NCBI GenBank assembly: GCA_002339675.1
Contig: DDKB01000019.1
Span: 1-64,000 of the forward strand
Direction: 5' to 3'
Length of the DNA: 64,000 bases
Source of the DNA: Stutzerimonas stutzeri
GTDB taxonomy: Bacteria > Pseudomonadota > Gammaproteobacteria > Pseudomonadales > Pseudomonadaceae
Below, in pieces: positions 25,167 through 34,169 of the stretch; within the stretch, counting starts at the first letter, position 1, and the number at the start of each line of letters is the position of its first letter. The notes beneath the pieces are model-generated. The model had not been told where the DNA came from, searched no databases, and saw only the letters and a program-made list of their open reading frames with translations. The translations under genes were made by a program, and so were the position numbers.

Positions 25167-28100
25167 ATGCGCGAGTTCCTCGACAAAAAGCTTCGCAAAC
25201 AACTGGAAACCACCGTCATCAAGGCGCGCGATATTGCCGAGCAGGCTGCGCAAGAGGCGCTCACCCGGCTCAGTGTTGGCGACGCCAGCGCGGCCAGTTA
25301 CCTGGATGACGAGCAGCGTGCATTGCGCAACCGCTTGCGTGCCCATGGTCGTCAGCTGGGGGATCTGCGCGATGCTCGCAATGGCCAGCAGGAAACGCAG
25401 CGACTTTGTGTGGAGATTGCCTACGAGCATTGGCACCGCATGTTGTTCGCGCGCTTCCTGGAGCAGAACCATCTGCTGATGTACGACCCGCATACTGCGC
25501 TTACCCTGGAAGAGTGCCAGGAGCTGGCAGCGGATGAAGGCTGCGCCAATGGCTGGGAACTAGCCGGCAAGCTGGCATCGCGCATGCTGCCCCAGGTGTT
25601 TCGTGCCGACTCACCCGCGTTGGCGGTGCCCCTGGCCTTTAACCATGTACGTGCGTTGGAAAAGCTGATTGCTGACCTGGACAAGGACACCTTCGAGGCG
25701 GCCGATAGCTTGGGCTGGGTTTACCAATACTGGCAGGCCAAGAAAAAGGATGAAGTGAACGCTTCGGGCGTGAAGATTGGGGCGGACGAGCTGTCGCCCG
25801 TAACCCAGCTGTTCACCGAGCCCTACATGGTGCAGTTCCTGCTGGATAACAGCCTGGGCGCCTGGTGGGTGACCCACTACCCGCAGCATCGTGAGCTGCT
25901 GCCACTAACCTACCTGCGTACGGTGCCGGCATCTGCCGAAGATGATTCGACCGCAAATGCACTGGTGCCCGCCGCAGGCACTTTCGACGGTTGGCCGCAA
26001 AACCTGGCGCAGTTCAAGATGCTGGATCCGTGCTGTGGCTCGGGGCATTTCCTGGTCGCCACCCTGTTGATGCTGGTACCGATGCGTATGGCGGCCGAAA
26101 GCCTGTCAGCAGATCAAGCCATTGATGCGGTTATCAGCCAGAACCTCCATGGCCTGGAACTGGATCAGCGCTGCGTCGAGCTGGCTGCCTTTGCGGTGGC
26201 TTTGGAGGCTTGGCGTTATCCGGGGGCTGGCGGTTATCGCAGCCTACCGACGCTCAATATTGCTTGTGTGGGGCAGCGTATTCAGACGCCGCGTGAGCAG
26301 TGGTTGGCATTGGCCGGCGATAACCCCGAGCTTAAAGCTGGCATGGCCCGTCTGTATGACACTTTCCGCGATGCGCCGATTCTAGGTTCACTAATTGATC
26401 CGGCTCGCAGTCTAAAAGGGGATTTGCTTACGGCTGATTGGAGCCAGGTGCAGCCTCTCTTGAGTACAGCGCTTGTACTGGGCAACGCAGGAGAAGAAGA
26501 CCTTCATGAAGCTGCAATTATTGCCCAAGGATTAGCTCAGGCGGCTGACTTACTCGGGCAAAGTTATCAGTTGGTGGTCACTAATGTGCCCTATCTGGCT
26601 CGTAGCAAACAGTGCGCGACGCTCAGAGGGTTCAGCGAGCGCTACTACGATCTGGCCAAGAACGATCTCGCAAACGTATTTCTGGAGCGCTGTTTGGAGC
26701 TGACCGCAGCCAAGGGTGTGGTGCAAATAGTGATGCCGCAAAACTGGTTGTTCCTGACGAGCTACAGGAGGCAACGTGAGCATCTGCTAGAGGCAGTGAG
26801 CTGGAACTTGTTAGCGCGATTAGGCGAGGGTGGCTTCGATAGTCCGCAGGCCGCAGGTGCCTTCATCATTTTGCTAACTCAGACGCGTGTCAGGCCTGTG
26901 GAAGATTTTCTACTGCGGGGTATAGATGCTAGCGAACCAAAGTCTTCGGCAGAGAAAGCTGAATTGCTGTGCTCTGGGGGCGCTCTAGTTTCTGTCGGCC
27001 AGTTTGGACAATTGAATAATCCGGATGCCCGTATAACGCTGAATGATGCTTCGTTTGGGCCGCTTCTAGAAGCGATTTGCAGCAATCATCAAGGGCTCTC
27101 AACGGGTGACAATCCAAGGTTCAGATGTGAGCACTGGGAAGTAGCTGCTTTGGGACGGGCGTGGGTGCCTGAGCAATCCACTGTACTCGCGACGGAGCAC
27201 TATGGCGGTAGAAGTGGCATTCTGCTTTGGGAAGAAGGTAGAGGGCAGCTATATCGCTTTGGGAGAGAAAATGTCGCAACGTTGCATAACGTTGATAGGC
27301 GTGGGGAAGAGGCGTGGGGGCGTGTTGGTGTCGCTGTTTCCCAAATGCGTGAGCTACCGGCTACGCTCTATGGCGGTGAGAAATTCGATACGAATGTCGC
27401 TGTTATTGCGCCGATCAACCCAGCTCATCTAACTGCGGTCTGGTGTTTTTGCTCATCTCCCGAATACACCGAAGCTGTTCGCCGAATCGATCAAAAGCTG
27501 AATGTGACAAATGCCACCCTGGTCAAGGTATCTTTTGATCTTGCTCGCTGGCAGAAAGTCGCCGACGAACGTTACCCGAATGGCCTTCCCAAACCCTACT
27601 CCGACGATCCCACACAGTGGATTTTCCACGGTCACCCGCAGCCAGCCACCGATGCATTGCATGTTGCGCTTGCCCGCCTGCTTGGCTATCGCTGGCCTGC
27701 TGAATCATATACCGAGATGGATCTCTCCGATGAGGCCCGCACCTGGATTACCCGTAGCGCTACGCTGAATACCCTTGCCGATGACGATGGCATTGTCTGC
27801 CTCTCGCCTCTGCGTGGTGAGAAAGCGGCGGCTGATCGTCTGGAAAGCCTGCTGCACGCGGCGTTCGGTACGGATTGGACGCCACAGCGCCGCAATCAGC
27901 TGTTGGAGCAGGTCGGCGCCAAAAGTCTTGATGCCTGGCTGCGCGACAAGTTCTTCGAACAGCACTGCAAGCTGTTCCATCACCGGCCCTTTATTTGGCA
28001 GATTTGGGACGGCCTCAAGGACGGCTTTAGCGCCTTGGTGAATTACCACAAGCTCGACCGCAATAACCTGGAACGGCTGATCTACACCTACCTGGATACC

Positions 28101-28499
28101 TGGATCAGCAACCAGCAGCGTGCCGCGAGTGAGAAGGTGGACGGCGCCGATGCCCGCCTGGCTGCAGCGCAGGATCTGAAAGCCCGCCTGGTGCGTATCC
28201 TCGAAGGCGAAGCCCCTTACGACATCTTCGTACGTTGGAAGCCTCTGGAACAGCAGTCGATTGGTTGGAACCCCGACCTCAACGACGGTGTGCGCCTCAA
28301 CATCCGTCCCTTTATGACTGCCGAAGTCCTGCGCCACAACAAAAAGCCCAAGCTCAACATCGAGTGGAAAAAGGATCGCGGCAACGACGTCCCCAGTGCC
28401 CCCTGGTACACCCTGGGCCTTGAGTACGGCGAAAAAGAAGGCGCCCGCATCAACGACCACCACCTGACTTTGGCCAAGAAAAAAGACGCACAAAAATAA
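25167..28499 (+). CDS. pglX: BREX adenine-specific methyltransferase PglX
   Basis: The 1110-residue product is the BREX-1 methyltransferase that marks host DNA at N6 of adenine in a non-palindromic site and so spares it from exclusion. The AdoMet motif I is DPCCGSGHF from residue 287 onwards. The catalytic motif IV is NVPY at 473-476, where NPPY is usual. A long C-terminal region would read the target. It has no endonuclease domain, in line with BREX. ATG 25167 follows AAGGACGTACCG. Middle stretches around 26470-27560 are more AT-rich than both ends of the gene, consistent with exchange of the specificity region among strains. Confidence 0.95.
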   Translation: MREFLDKKLRKQLETTVIKARDIAEQAAQEALTRLSVGDASAASYLDDEQRALRNRLRAHGRQLGDLRDARNGQQETQRLCVEIAYEHWHRMLFARFLEQNHLLMYDPHTALTLEECQELAADEGCANGWELAGKLASRMLPQVFRADSPALAVPLAFNHVRALEKLIADLDKDTFEAADSLGWVYQYWQAKKKDEVNASGVKIGADELSPVTQLFTEPYMVQFLLDNSLGAWWVTHYPQHRELLPLTYLRTVPASAEDDSTANALVPAAGTFDGWPQNLAQFKMLDPCCGSGHFLVATLLMLVPMRMAAESLSADQAIDAVISQNLHGLELDQRCVELAAFAVALEAWRYPGAGGYRSLPTLNIACVGQRIQTPREQWLALAGDNPELKAGMARLYDTFRDAPILGSLIDPARSLKGDLLTADWSQVQPLLSTALVLGNAGEEDLHEAAIIAQGLAQAADLLGQSYQLVVTNVPYLARSKQCATLRGFSERYYDLAKNDLANVFLERCLELTAAKGVVQIVMPQNWLFLTSYRRQREHLLEAVSWNLLARLGEGGFDSPQAAGAFIILLTQTRVRPVEDFLLRGIDASEPKSSAEKAELLCSGGALVSVGQFGQLNNPDARITLNDASFGPLLEAICSNHQGLSTGDNPRFRCEHWEVAALGRAWVPEQSTVLATEHYGGRSGILLWEEGRGQLYRFGRENVATLHNVDRRGEEAWGRVGVAVSQMRELPATLYGGEKFDTNVAVIAPINPAHLTAVWCFCSSPEYTEAVRRIDQKLNVTNATLVKVSFDLARWQKVADERYPNGLPKPYSDDPTQWIFHGHPQPATDALHVALARLLGYRWPAESYTEMDLSDEARTWITRSATLNTLADDDGIVCLSPLRGEKAAADRLESLLHAAFGTDWTPQRRNQLLEQVGAKSLDAWLRDKFFEQHCKLFHHRPFIWQIWDGLKDGFSALVNYHKLDRNNLERLIYTYLDTWISNQQRAASEKVDGADARLAAAQDLKARLVRILEGEAPYDIFVRWKPLEQQSIGWNPDLNDGVRLNIRPFMTAEVLRHNKKPKLNIEWKKDRGNDVPSAPWYTLGLEYGEKEGARINDHHLTLAKKKDAQK

Positions 28500-28505
28500 A
28501 ACTGC

Positions 28506-28534
28506 AGCCCTGCCAGCTTTGTGCTGGCAGGGCT
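28506..28534 (+). terminator. 12-bp hairpin after pglX
   Basis: AGCCCTGCCAGC and GCTGGCAGGGCT are exact complements around loop TTTGT, 7 bases after the pglX stop. No run of T follows, only TTATG, so it may stop transcription partly or protect the mRNA end. It marks the start of the three-gene insertion inside BREX. Confidence 0.5.
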
Positions 28535-28556
28535 TATGCACCGCAGGAGGCGAGAC

Positions 28557-29069
28557 ATGAAGCAGCTCTGGCAGCAACTGGAAAACCACCTAAGCGCTCA
28601 CAATCCCGAGCTGATTGCCGACCTAAACCCCCCGGCTACCGATGCCCAGATTCGCGAGCTCGAAAAGACCATAGGCGCGCAACTGCCTGCCGTTTTTGTC
28701 GCCTGCCTGAAAATTCACAATGGGCAAAAGGGCAAAGCTGACTGGTTGTTCGAGGGGCACGAGTTTCTCTCAATTGAGAAAATTCTGATGGACTGGGCGA
28801 CCTTGAATCGGCTGCTTAAAGGTGGCGATTTCGACGGAGAAGCCGCAAAGCCGGATCCTGAAGTGATTGCTGAGTGGTGGAGCCCAAGCTGGGTGCCGTT
28901 TACTTCCAGTGGTGGTGGCGACCATCTCTGCCTGGATCTTGCGCCTTCCTCAAAGGGCACACCTGGCCAAGTCATCAAGTATTCAGGTGAGTTGCCCTCC
29001 AGGCGTTTGAAGGCATCGAGTTTCTCCAAGTGGTTTGAGTCGTTTGTGAAAGCCAAAGTCGGCTGCTGA
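28557..29069 (+). CDS. SMI1/KNR4 (SUKH) family protein
   Basis: The 170-residue product shows the SUKH signature: PATDAQIRELEKTIGAQLPAVFVACLKIHNGQ, then FEGHEFLSIEKIL and WWSPSWVPFTSSGGGDHLCLDLAPSSKGTPGQVIKYSGE. In bacteria SUKH proteins are often immunity proteins of nuclease toxins, and others bind partners in regulation. A strong AGGAGG precedes ATG 28557. The next gene starts 8 bases after the stop and encodes an HNH-like nuclease, so neutralising or recruiting that nuclease is a reasonable idea. It is found here between pglX and pglZ and is not a BREX core gene. Confidence 0.9.
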   Translation: MKQLWQQLENHLSAHNPELIADLNPPATDAQIRELEKTIGAQLPAVFVACLKIHNGQKGKADWLFEGHEFLSIEKILMDWATLNRLLKGGDFDGEAAKPDPEVIAEWWSPSWVPFTSSGGGDHLCLDLAPSSKGTPGQVIKYSGELPSRRLKASSFSKWFESFVKAKVGC

Positions 29070-29077
29070 GGTGCGAT

Positions 29078-30754
29078 ATGGAAAAAACGCTTACCGAGCT
29101 GCGCGAGGAGCGCCTGCAGAAATTATTTGCTGACTGTCAGCAGCAAGTGCTTGGGCAGATCATTGGCCCCTTTGGCCTGTCCATGGCCATGTTCGAAGAC
29201 AAGAACGGGGGCAACGTTACGACGCTACGTAATTTCTCGCGCGATGACGACACCTATGTCGCGACGGAATCAGATAAGACACTTCATGCGCACTCAAAAA
29301 TTGAGTATGACGAAGATGTGAGGTCACTCTACGAGGTAGACACACAAAAAAAAGCCAAGAATGCGGGTGGCAAGACTTGGGAACAAAAGCGCGCTGATAA
29401 AATAAAGTTAGGTGTGGATGAGTACACTGGCGCAGCTGTTTCATCAGATGGGAAAACTAAAGTTAAAAGCGGTGAAGTGGTAAATGCTGAGCTCGACCAT
29501 GTTGTGTCGATTGGCGAAACCCACAGTACTGCGAAGAATCATCTTGCTCTAGGTAAGGTTGTTACCGATCCCGCAACAGGTGAGCAGGTGGTTGATACTT
29601 CTCGCATTCGAGAAATGGTGAATCACGATGACAATCTGGCTCTGACGAATAAGCCAGCTAACGGCTCTAAGAAAGCTCATGATCTCAAGGAGTGGGCTGG
29701 TAGGGAGAGGGCTGATGGTACGACTAACGCAGAAGAGTTTGGGTTAGACGATAAGCTGGTTAATGAGGCCTATTCGAAAGCTAGGGCTCATGCCGAGAAC
29801 ACGGCAAATAGCGCTCTTCTAAAGAAACAAGCAACAGAACTGCTACAAACTGGTGGCAAGCAGGCTGCTCTAATGGGCCTCAGGCAATCGCTTGGGTTGC
29901 TGTTGACTGAACTGGTCAATGGCCTTTTCAACGAATTTAAAGTACTGATCAAGGCTGGCGTTGAGGCAGGCAAGACGCTCTTCGAGGAGATCAAAGAGCG
30001 TCTTCAGCGCGTGATAGCCTCTGTGGTCAAGAAAATCCCCGCAGCTGCTTCCCAAGCCTTTCAGGGTGGGGTCAGTGGCTTTATGAGCAACCTGATCACC
30101 TTCTTGATCAACAACTTTCTCTCTACGGCCAAGCGCTTCGTTACCATCATCCGCGAGGGGCTGCTGGGTCTGGTCAAGGCTTTCAAGATGATCATGTTCC
30201 CACCTAAAGGCATGACATCCAGTGAGGCACTGCAGGAAGGATTGAAGGTCCTGACCGCCGTTGTGGTGACCAGTGTGGGCTTTCTGCTGCAGGAGAGTGT
30301 GGCGACCTTTCTAAAGACCGTGCCATTTCTCATTCCTGTCGCGGATGCGGTCTCCGGGGTATTGATTGGCATCATGACGGGGCTGCTTTCCGCATTTCTG
30401 GCGTATCAGCTGGATAACGTGTTCGCGCGTTACCGGTACGCTTATGACGAAAAACTCCTCGATGCTATAGCTACCGATGCCAAGCTCACCGAGAAAATGG
30501 CGAGTGACTTGGTGGTAGCTTCCGAAGCGTCACTCTCGTCTATCGCGAAATACGGTGAGTCGATAAAAAGCTACGAAAAAACTGGTGAGCTGTTGGGCGC
30601 GGCTGGGCGCGCATCACAAGCGGTGGCGTCCAGCCTTGCGCAAGCTGTCGAAAGTGCGAAGACGCAAGTGGTCGAGACGAAGGAGATGATTTCCTACCTC
30701 GACGAAACCAATGCATTGTTAGACGATTTTTTTGGTAAGAAGGCAACGGAATGA
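29078..30754 (+). CDS. HNH-like nuclease with membrane segments, inside BREX
   Basis: This 558-residue protein is not one I can name. Residues about 135-200 carry an HNH-like pattern: ELDHVVSI (D140-H141), NHDDNLALTN (N186), then N195-x-x-K198, as in many HNH toxin and defence nucleases. Residues about 280-470 are amphipathic helices and hydrophobic segments (for example FMSNLITFLINNFL and VLTAVVVTSVGFLL, then a long VSGVLIGIMTGLLSAFLAY), suggesting 3-4 membrane helices. The tail is coiled-coil-like. The stop overlaps the next ATG (ATGA). The HNH call is by motif only and needs a structure check. A membrane-anchored effector nuclease is inferred. Confidence 0.7.
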   Translation: MEKTLTELREERLQKLFADCQQQVLGQIIGPFGLSMAMFEDKNGGNVTTLRNFSRDDDTYVATESDKTLHAHSKIEYDEDVRSLYEVDTQKKAKNAGGKTWEQKRADKIKLGVDEYTGAAVSSDGKTKVKSGEVVNAELDHVVSIGETHSTAKNHLALGKVVTDPATGEQVVDTSRIREMVNHDDNLALTNKPANGSKKAHDLKEWAGRERADGTTNAEEFGLDDKLVNEAYSKARAHAENTANSALLKKQATELLQTGGKQAALMGLRQSLGLLLTELVNGLFNEFKVLIKAGVEAGKTLFEEIKERLQRVIASVVKKIPAAASQAFQGGVSGFMSNLITFLINNFLSTAKRFVTIIREGLLGLVKAFKMIMFPPKGMTSSEALQEGLKVLTAVVVTSVGFLLQESVATFLKTVPFLIPVADAVSGVLIGIMTGLLSAFLAYQLDNVFARYRYAYDEKLLDAIATDAKLTEKMASDLVVASEASLSSIAKYGESIKSYEKTGELLGAAGRASQAVASSLAQAVESAKTQVVETKEMISYLDETNALLDDFFGKKATE

Positions 30755-31722
30755 GCAGTTTGACTGGTAAAGAAGTCCAAATCGTTACCGCACTATCAAC
30801 AGCGGATCTGCCGGAAGCACTGATTGGTAATAGTTGCGTTAAGGAACTAGTTGGGGCTGTTGTTGGCGCACAGCAACAGACTAAAGCCGCCAACGATAAG
30901 TTGCAGGCTGCTCGCAGTGAAAAAGATTCGCAGAACGCAGTGTCAAGGTGGTGGAATAATACAGAAGATAAGATTAAAGACGCTCAGCTTGATCTTACTA
31001 CGACAATTTCTAATCTAAATCGCCATTCATCTCAGTTGTTAATTTTCAACACCGCTATTTCTAAAGTCCTATGTGATCAGCAGGATATATTGCTTCGCCA
31101 GCAAAAAATTCTCGAAGAACAGGCCGCTCAGCTTAAGCAACAGAACCTGGAAATTCTCGATCAGCAGAAGGCGCTTGAGATCCAACAGGGCGAGATTAAA
31201 AAGGCGAATCAAGGGCTGATGGAGGCCAAGGGTGTTACTGCCGAACAAGCGCGCAACCTGGTCGGTTGTGTGCAAAGGGTCGAGGCGGCAGAGGAGCGGA
31301 TTTCGGAGGTCAACCGCCAGCTCCTGGTAGCGATCGAGGAGCATCTCAACCAGGTTCGTAAAGATCTTGGTGCATCCCAGTCTTCGGCGGTGGCTGCCCT
31401 CGAGTCACGTGGTGACGAGCTAGTTCGGTTAATCGAAGGACATGAGCATCAGCTTGCGAGCCACTCAGCGCTGCAGCAAGAGCTTCAGGGGCGCTTGGCT
31501 CGCTTCGAGGAAGCGATGCCGCAGCAGATAGAAAAATCGATCAGCCAGCTTGTCGCTCCTGTCTTCCACCGAGTGGGGGTGCTTGAGCAGCGCAATGGCG
31601 AGCTGGCCCTACAGCAATCAAAATTGGCGAAGTGGGTGGTGGCAAGCTCCAGCTTGGCTGGAGTTGCGCTGGCAGGTCTGGCACTCGCCATGCTCCTCTT
31701 AAGGCAGAATGGGGTGTTTTAA
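30751..31722 (+). CDS. coiled-coil protein with C-terminal membrane anchor
   Basis: The 323-residue product has a short N-terminal part, then a long coiled coil (residues about 80-290, rich in Gln, Glu and Leu: QQDILLRQQKILEEQAAQLKQQ and more), and a C-terminal membrane helix (WVVASSSLAGVALAGLALAMLLL, about 298-320) ending with a short tail. It starts within the stop of the HNH-like gene, so translation is coupled, and both proteins have membrane parts. They likely form one complex. The coiled coil could act as a sensor or spacer to the membrane. No known domain was recognised. It is followed 125 bases later by pglZ. Confidence 0.75.
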   Translation: MSSLTGKEVQIVTALSTADLPEALIGNSCVKELVGAVVGAQQQTKAANDKLQAARSEKDSQNAVSRWWNNTEDKIKDAQLDLTTTISNLNRHSSQLLIFNTAISKVLCDQQDILLRQQKILEEQAAQLKQQNLEILDQQKALEIQQGEIKKANQGLMEAKGVTAEQARNLVGCVQRVEAAEERISEVNRQLLVAIEEHLNQVRKDLGASQSSAVAALESRGDELVRLIEGHEHQLASHSALQQELQGRLARFEEAMPQQIEKSISQLVAPVFHRVGVLEQRNGELALQQSKLAKWVVASSSLAGVALAGLALAMLLLRQNGVF

Positions 31723-31847
31723 GCGCGGTACGGAATTGCCGGCAGATGGTTTTCCGGCAGTTCCGGAAGCCGCAACCGGCAGTGCTTCATGTGATTCCGC
31801 TGAGCATCTGCGCGGCTACGGCAATCCCAAGATTTGAGTGAGAAGCG

Positions 31848-34169
31848 ATGACCGTAATTGAGGCTTTGGCTGCGAGTCTACGTGCAGCAGCGCAGTACAA
31901 CGCCAGTTCCCAGGTTGCACCTACAGCGATCCTTTGGCCTGACAAGGATCGAGAGTGGTTGCCTGTACTTGGTCAACTCCAAAGTGCGCTTCCAGAGCTT
32001 TTTTCGCTCGGAAGCTACAAGCCCGATCACCGGCAAGGCCCGGCCATATGGCTCAAGTGTGTAATCGCAGATGCGTTGCCTGAGATTTCCCTTCCGGTTG
32101 GCCAGACCCCGATCATCTATTTGCCGGGTGTGAGCCGGCAGGATTTGCGGGCGATTACTGCATGCCCTGTGGAACTGCAGCCCTTGGCCGAGTTGCAGTA
32201 TCGGGGCGTGCTGTGGAGCCAGGTGAACGCCAAAGACTGGACGACCAATGCATTCTTAATTTCCCGCGCTGGTGGCCTAGGACTGGATGTAGCCCAGGAC
32301 GCGAAGACCCAAACTGCGATGCTACGCGCGCTCGAGCCATTGCTCGATACCAACGTCTCGCAACTCCAAGGGCGTCGACTGGAGGCCAGTGACTTCAACC
32401 AGCTTCTAAGCACAGACAGCGTCCGGGATGTGCTGACCTGGCTGTGTGATAGCAAGGGTGTGCAGGCAAGTTGGGCGGGAGCGCGTTGGGAAGCTTTTGT
32501 CGGCATCTGTCATGGCGAGTTTCTGGTCCATCCTGAGAAAGATGGGGATCTGGTCGCGGCGGAGAAGCTGTGTGCCCGGTTGGGCCCTTGGGCTCGTGTC
32601 TGGGAGCGGTTCACGGAAAACACGGCTGCCTTTTCACGGTTGCCCAATGTGTTGATGCGCTGTCAGCCAGATCTGGCAGCAGATGTCTCGACCTATCCGA
32701 GCTATAACCAGCAGCAGGAAAACGATCTGTTGGCGCAGTTGCGTTCGCTTTCCACTTGCGGTAGCAACGAGCTGCGTAAAGGGCTGATTGATCTTGATGT
32801 CCACCATGGCGTTCGTCGGTCATGGGTTTGGGCGGAAATGGGTTCGGCTCCTATTGCCCAGTTGCTTGAACCGCTGGTACTGATTGCTAAAACAGTTGGA
32901 GATAGTGGTCTTTCCGGTACCTCTCCCGAGGAAATGGCCGAGCATTATCGGAGCCATTATTGGGTCGTTGACGATGCTCAACTCCGGGCCCTGGCGATGG
33001 CCCGAGAACCGTCAATGCAATTGTTGGTGAGGGATATTCTCAACAGCCTGTATACGCCCTGGCTGCACGAGACGGCGCTAAACTTCCAGCAGCTGGTGAG
33101 AGCGAAAGGCTATCCCGGGAGCGACGGCGTGAATGAAGCTGTTGCCACCTATCAAACCTCCAGTGAAGTCGTTTTCTTTGTCGATGGGCTGCGCTATGAC
33201 GTGGCGCAGCGTTTGGTCGGTCGCCTGCAAAGCTTGGGAAAGGTTCGACAGCAGTCAAACTGGGCAGCGCTGCCTTCCGTGACGGCCACGGCCAAAGCTG
33301 CCGTCATGCCGATTCATCAGCAGGTAACGGGACGCCTAACCGATACCGACTTCCAGCCTAGCTTGAAGAGTGAAGACAAGCCGCTGAGCGCTTATTACTT
33401 CCGAAAGTTAATGGAGGAGGGCGGTTGGCAGGTCCTGGGGGCTGAGGAGAATGGTGATCCTCAAGGATTGGCCTGGGTGCAGACCGGCAATATCGATGAA
33501 GCAGGCCACACAGACAATCTGCGTCTGGCAGGCCGGATTGATGCTCTGCTGCAGGACGTATACCTGCGCATTGAGGAGCTACTGCAGGCCGGCTGGCGAA
33601 AAATCCGTATCGTCACGGATCACGGTTGGCTTTTGACGCCACAGCCAATGGCTAAAGTTGATCTACCCAAGCACCTTGCAGAGGTGCGCTGGGCCCGCTG
33701 TGCTGAAATCAAAGGCACCGTTCAAACCAATCTGCCAACCGTCAATTGGCACTGGAATCCGGAGCAAACCATTGCCGTTGCACCTGGAGCCAGTGCCTTC
33801 CTTGCTGGCCGTCACTATGATCACGGCGGCTTGAGCCTGCAGGAGTGTTTGACGCCGATCATCGAAGTGCTCAGTACATCTGCGCCGTCGATGAAGCTAA
33901 GTGCTGCGGTTATCACAAAGGTGCAGTGGTTGGGTTTGACCTGTCGTGTTGAGGTGCAAAGCAGTGCTACCGATCTGGTTGTCGATCTGCGCAGCAGCCC
34001 TGCAGATCCGACAACCTCGCTTGTGCGCACTAAAAACCTCAAGGGGGGCAAGTGCAGCCTGCCGGTGGAGGACGATGACCGGGAGGGAGATGCAGTTGTG
34101 GTAGTAGTGCTGGACAGCGCTGGGAACGTGCTCGCTAAGCAGGCGACCTTGGTTGGAGATGAAGCGTGA
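31848..34169 (+). CDS. pglZ: BREX alkaline-phosphatase-like protein PglZ (probably type B)
   Basis: The 773-residue protein has the PglZ domain of the alkaline phosphatase superfamily. VFFVDGLRYDVAQRL has D446 as the metal-binding Asp, ATA-like residues follow in TATAKAAVMP, VTDHGWLL has D591-H592, and HYDHGG has H656, D658 and H659. PglZ is a BREX core protein thought to hydrolyse phosphodiester or nucleotide bonds. Its length and place beside BrxB suggest the BREX-1 variant that carries PglZ type B; this is judged by eye. The GTG of brxL starts inside the stop codon of pglZ. Confidence 0.93.
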   Translation: MTVIEALAASLRAAAQYNASSQVAPTAILWPDKDREWLPVLGQLQSALPELFSLGSYKPDHRQGPAIWLKCVIADALPEISLPVGQTPIIYLPGVSRQDLRAITACPVELQPLAELQYRGVLWSQVNAKDWTTNAFLISRAGGLGLDVAQDAKTQTAMLRALEPLLDTNVSQLQGRRLEASDFNQLLSTDSVRDVLTWLCDSKGVQASWAGARWEAFVGICHGEFLVHPEKDGDLVAAEKLCARLGPWARVWERFTENTAAFSRLPNVLMRCQPDLAADVSTYPSYNQQQENDLLAQLRSLSTCGSNELRKGLIDLDVHHGVRRSWVWAEMGSAPIAQLLEPLVLIAKTVGDSGLSGTSPEEMAEHYRSHYWVVDDAQLRALAMAREPSMQLLVRDILNSLYTPWLHETALNFQQLVRAKGYPGSDGVNEAVATYQTSSEVVFFVDGLRYDVAQRLVGRLQSLGKVRQQSNWAALPSVTATAKAAVMPIHQQVTGRLTDTDFQPSLKSEDKPLSAYYFRKLMEEGGWQVLGAEENGDPQGLAWVQTGNIDEAGHTDNLRLAGRIDALLQDVYLRIEELLQAGWRKIRIVTDHGWLLTPQPMAKVDLPKHLAEVRWARCAEIKGTVQTNLPTVNWHWNPEQTIAVAPGASAFLAGRHYDHGGLSLQECLTPIIEVLSTSAPSMKLSAAVITKVQWLGLTCRVEVQSSATDLVVDLRSSPADPTTSLVRTKNLKGGKCSLPVEDDDREGDAVVVVVLDSAGNVLAKQATLVGDEA

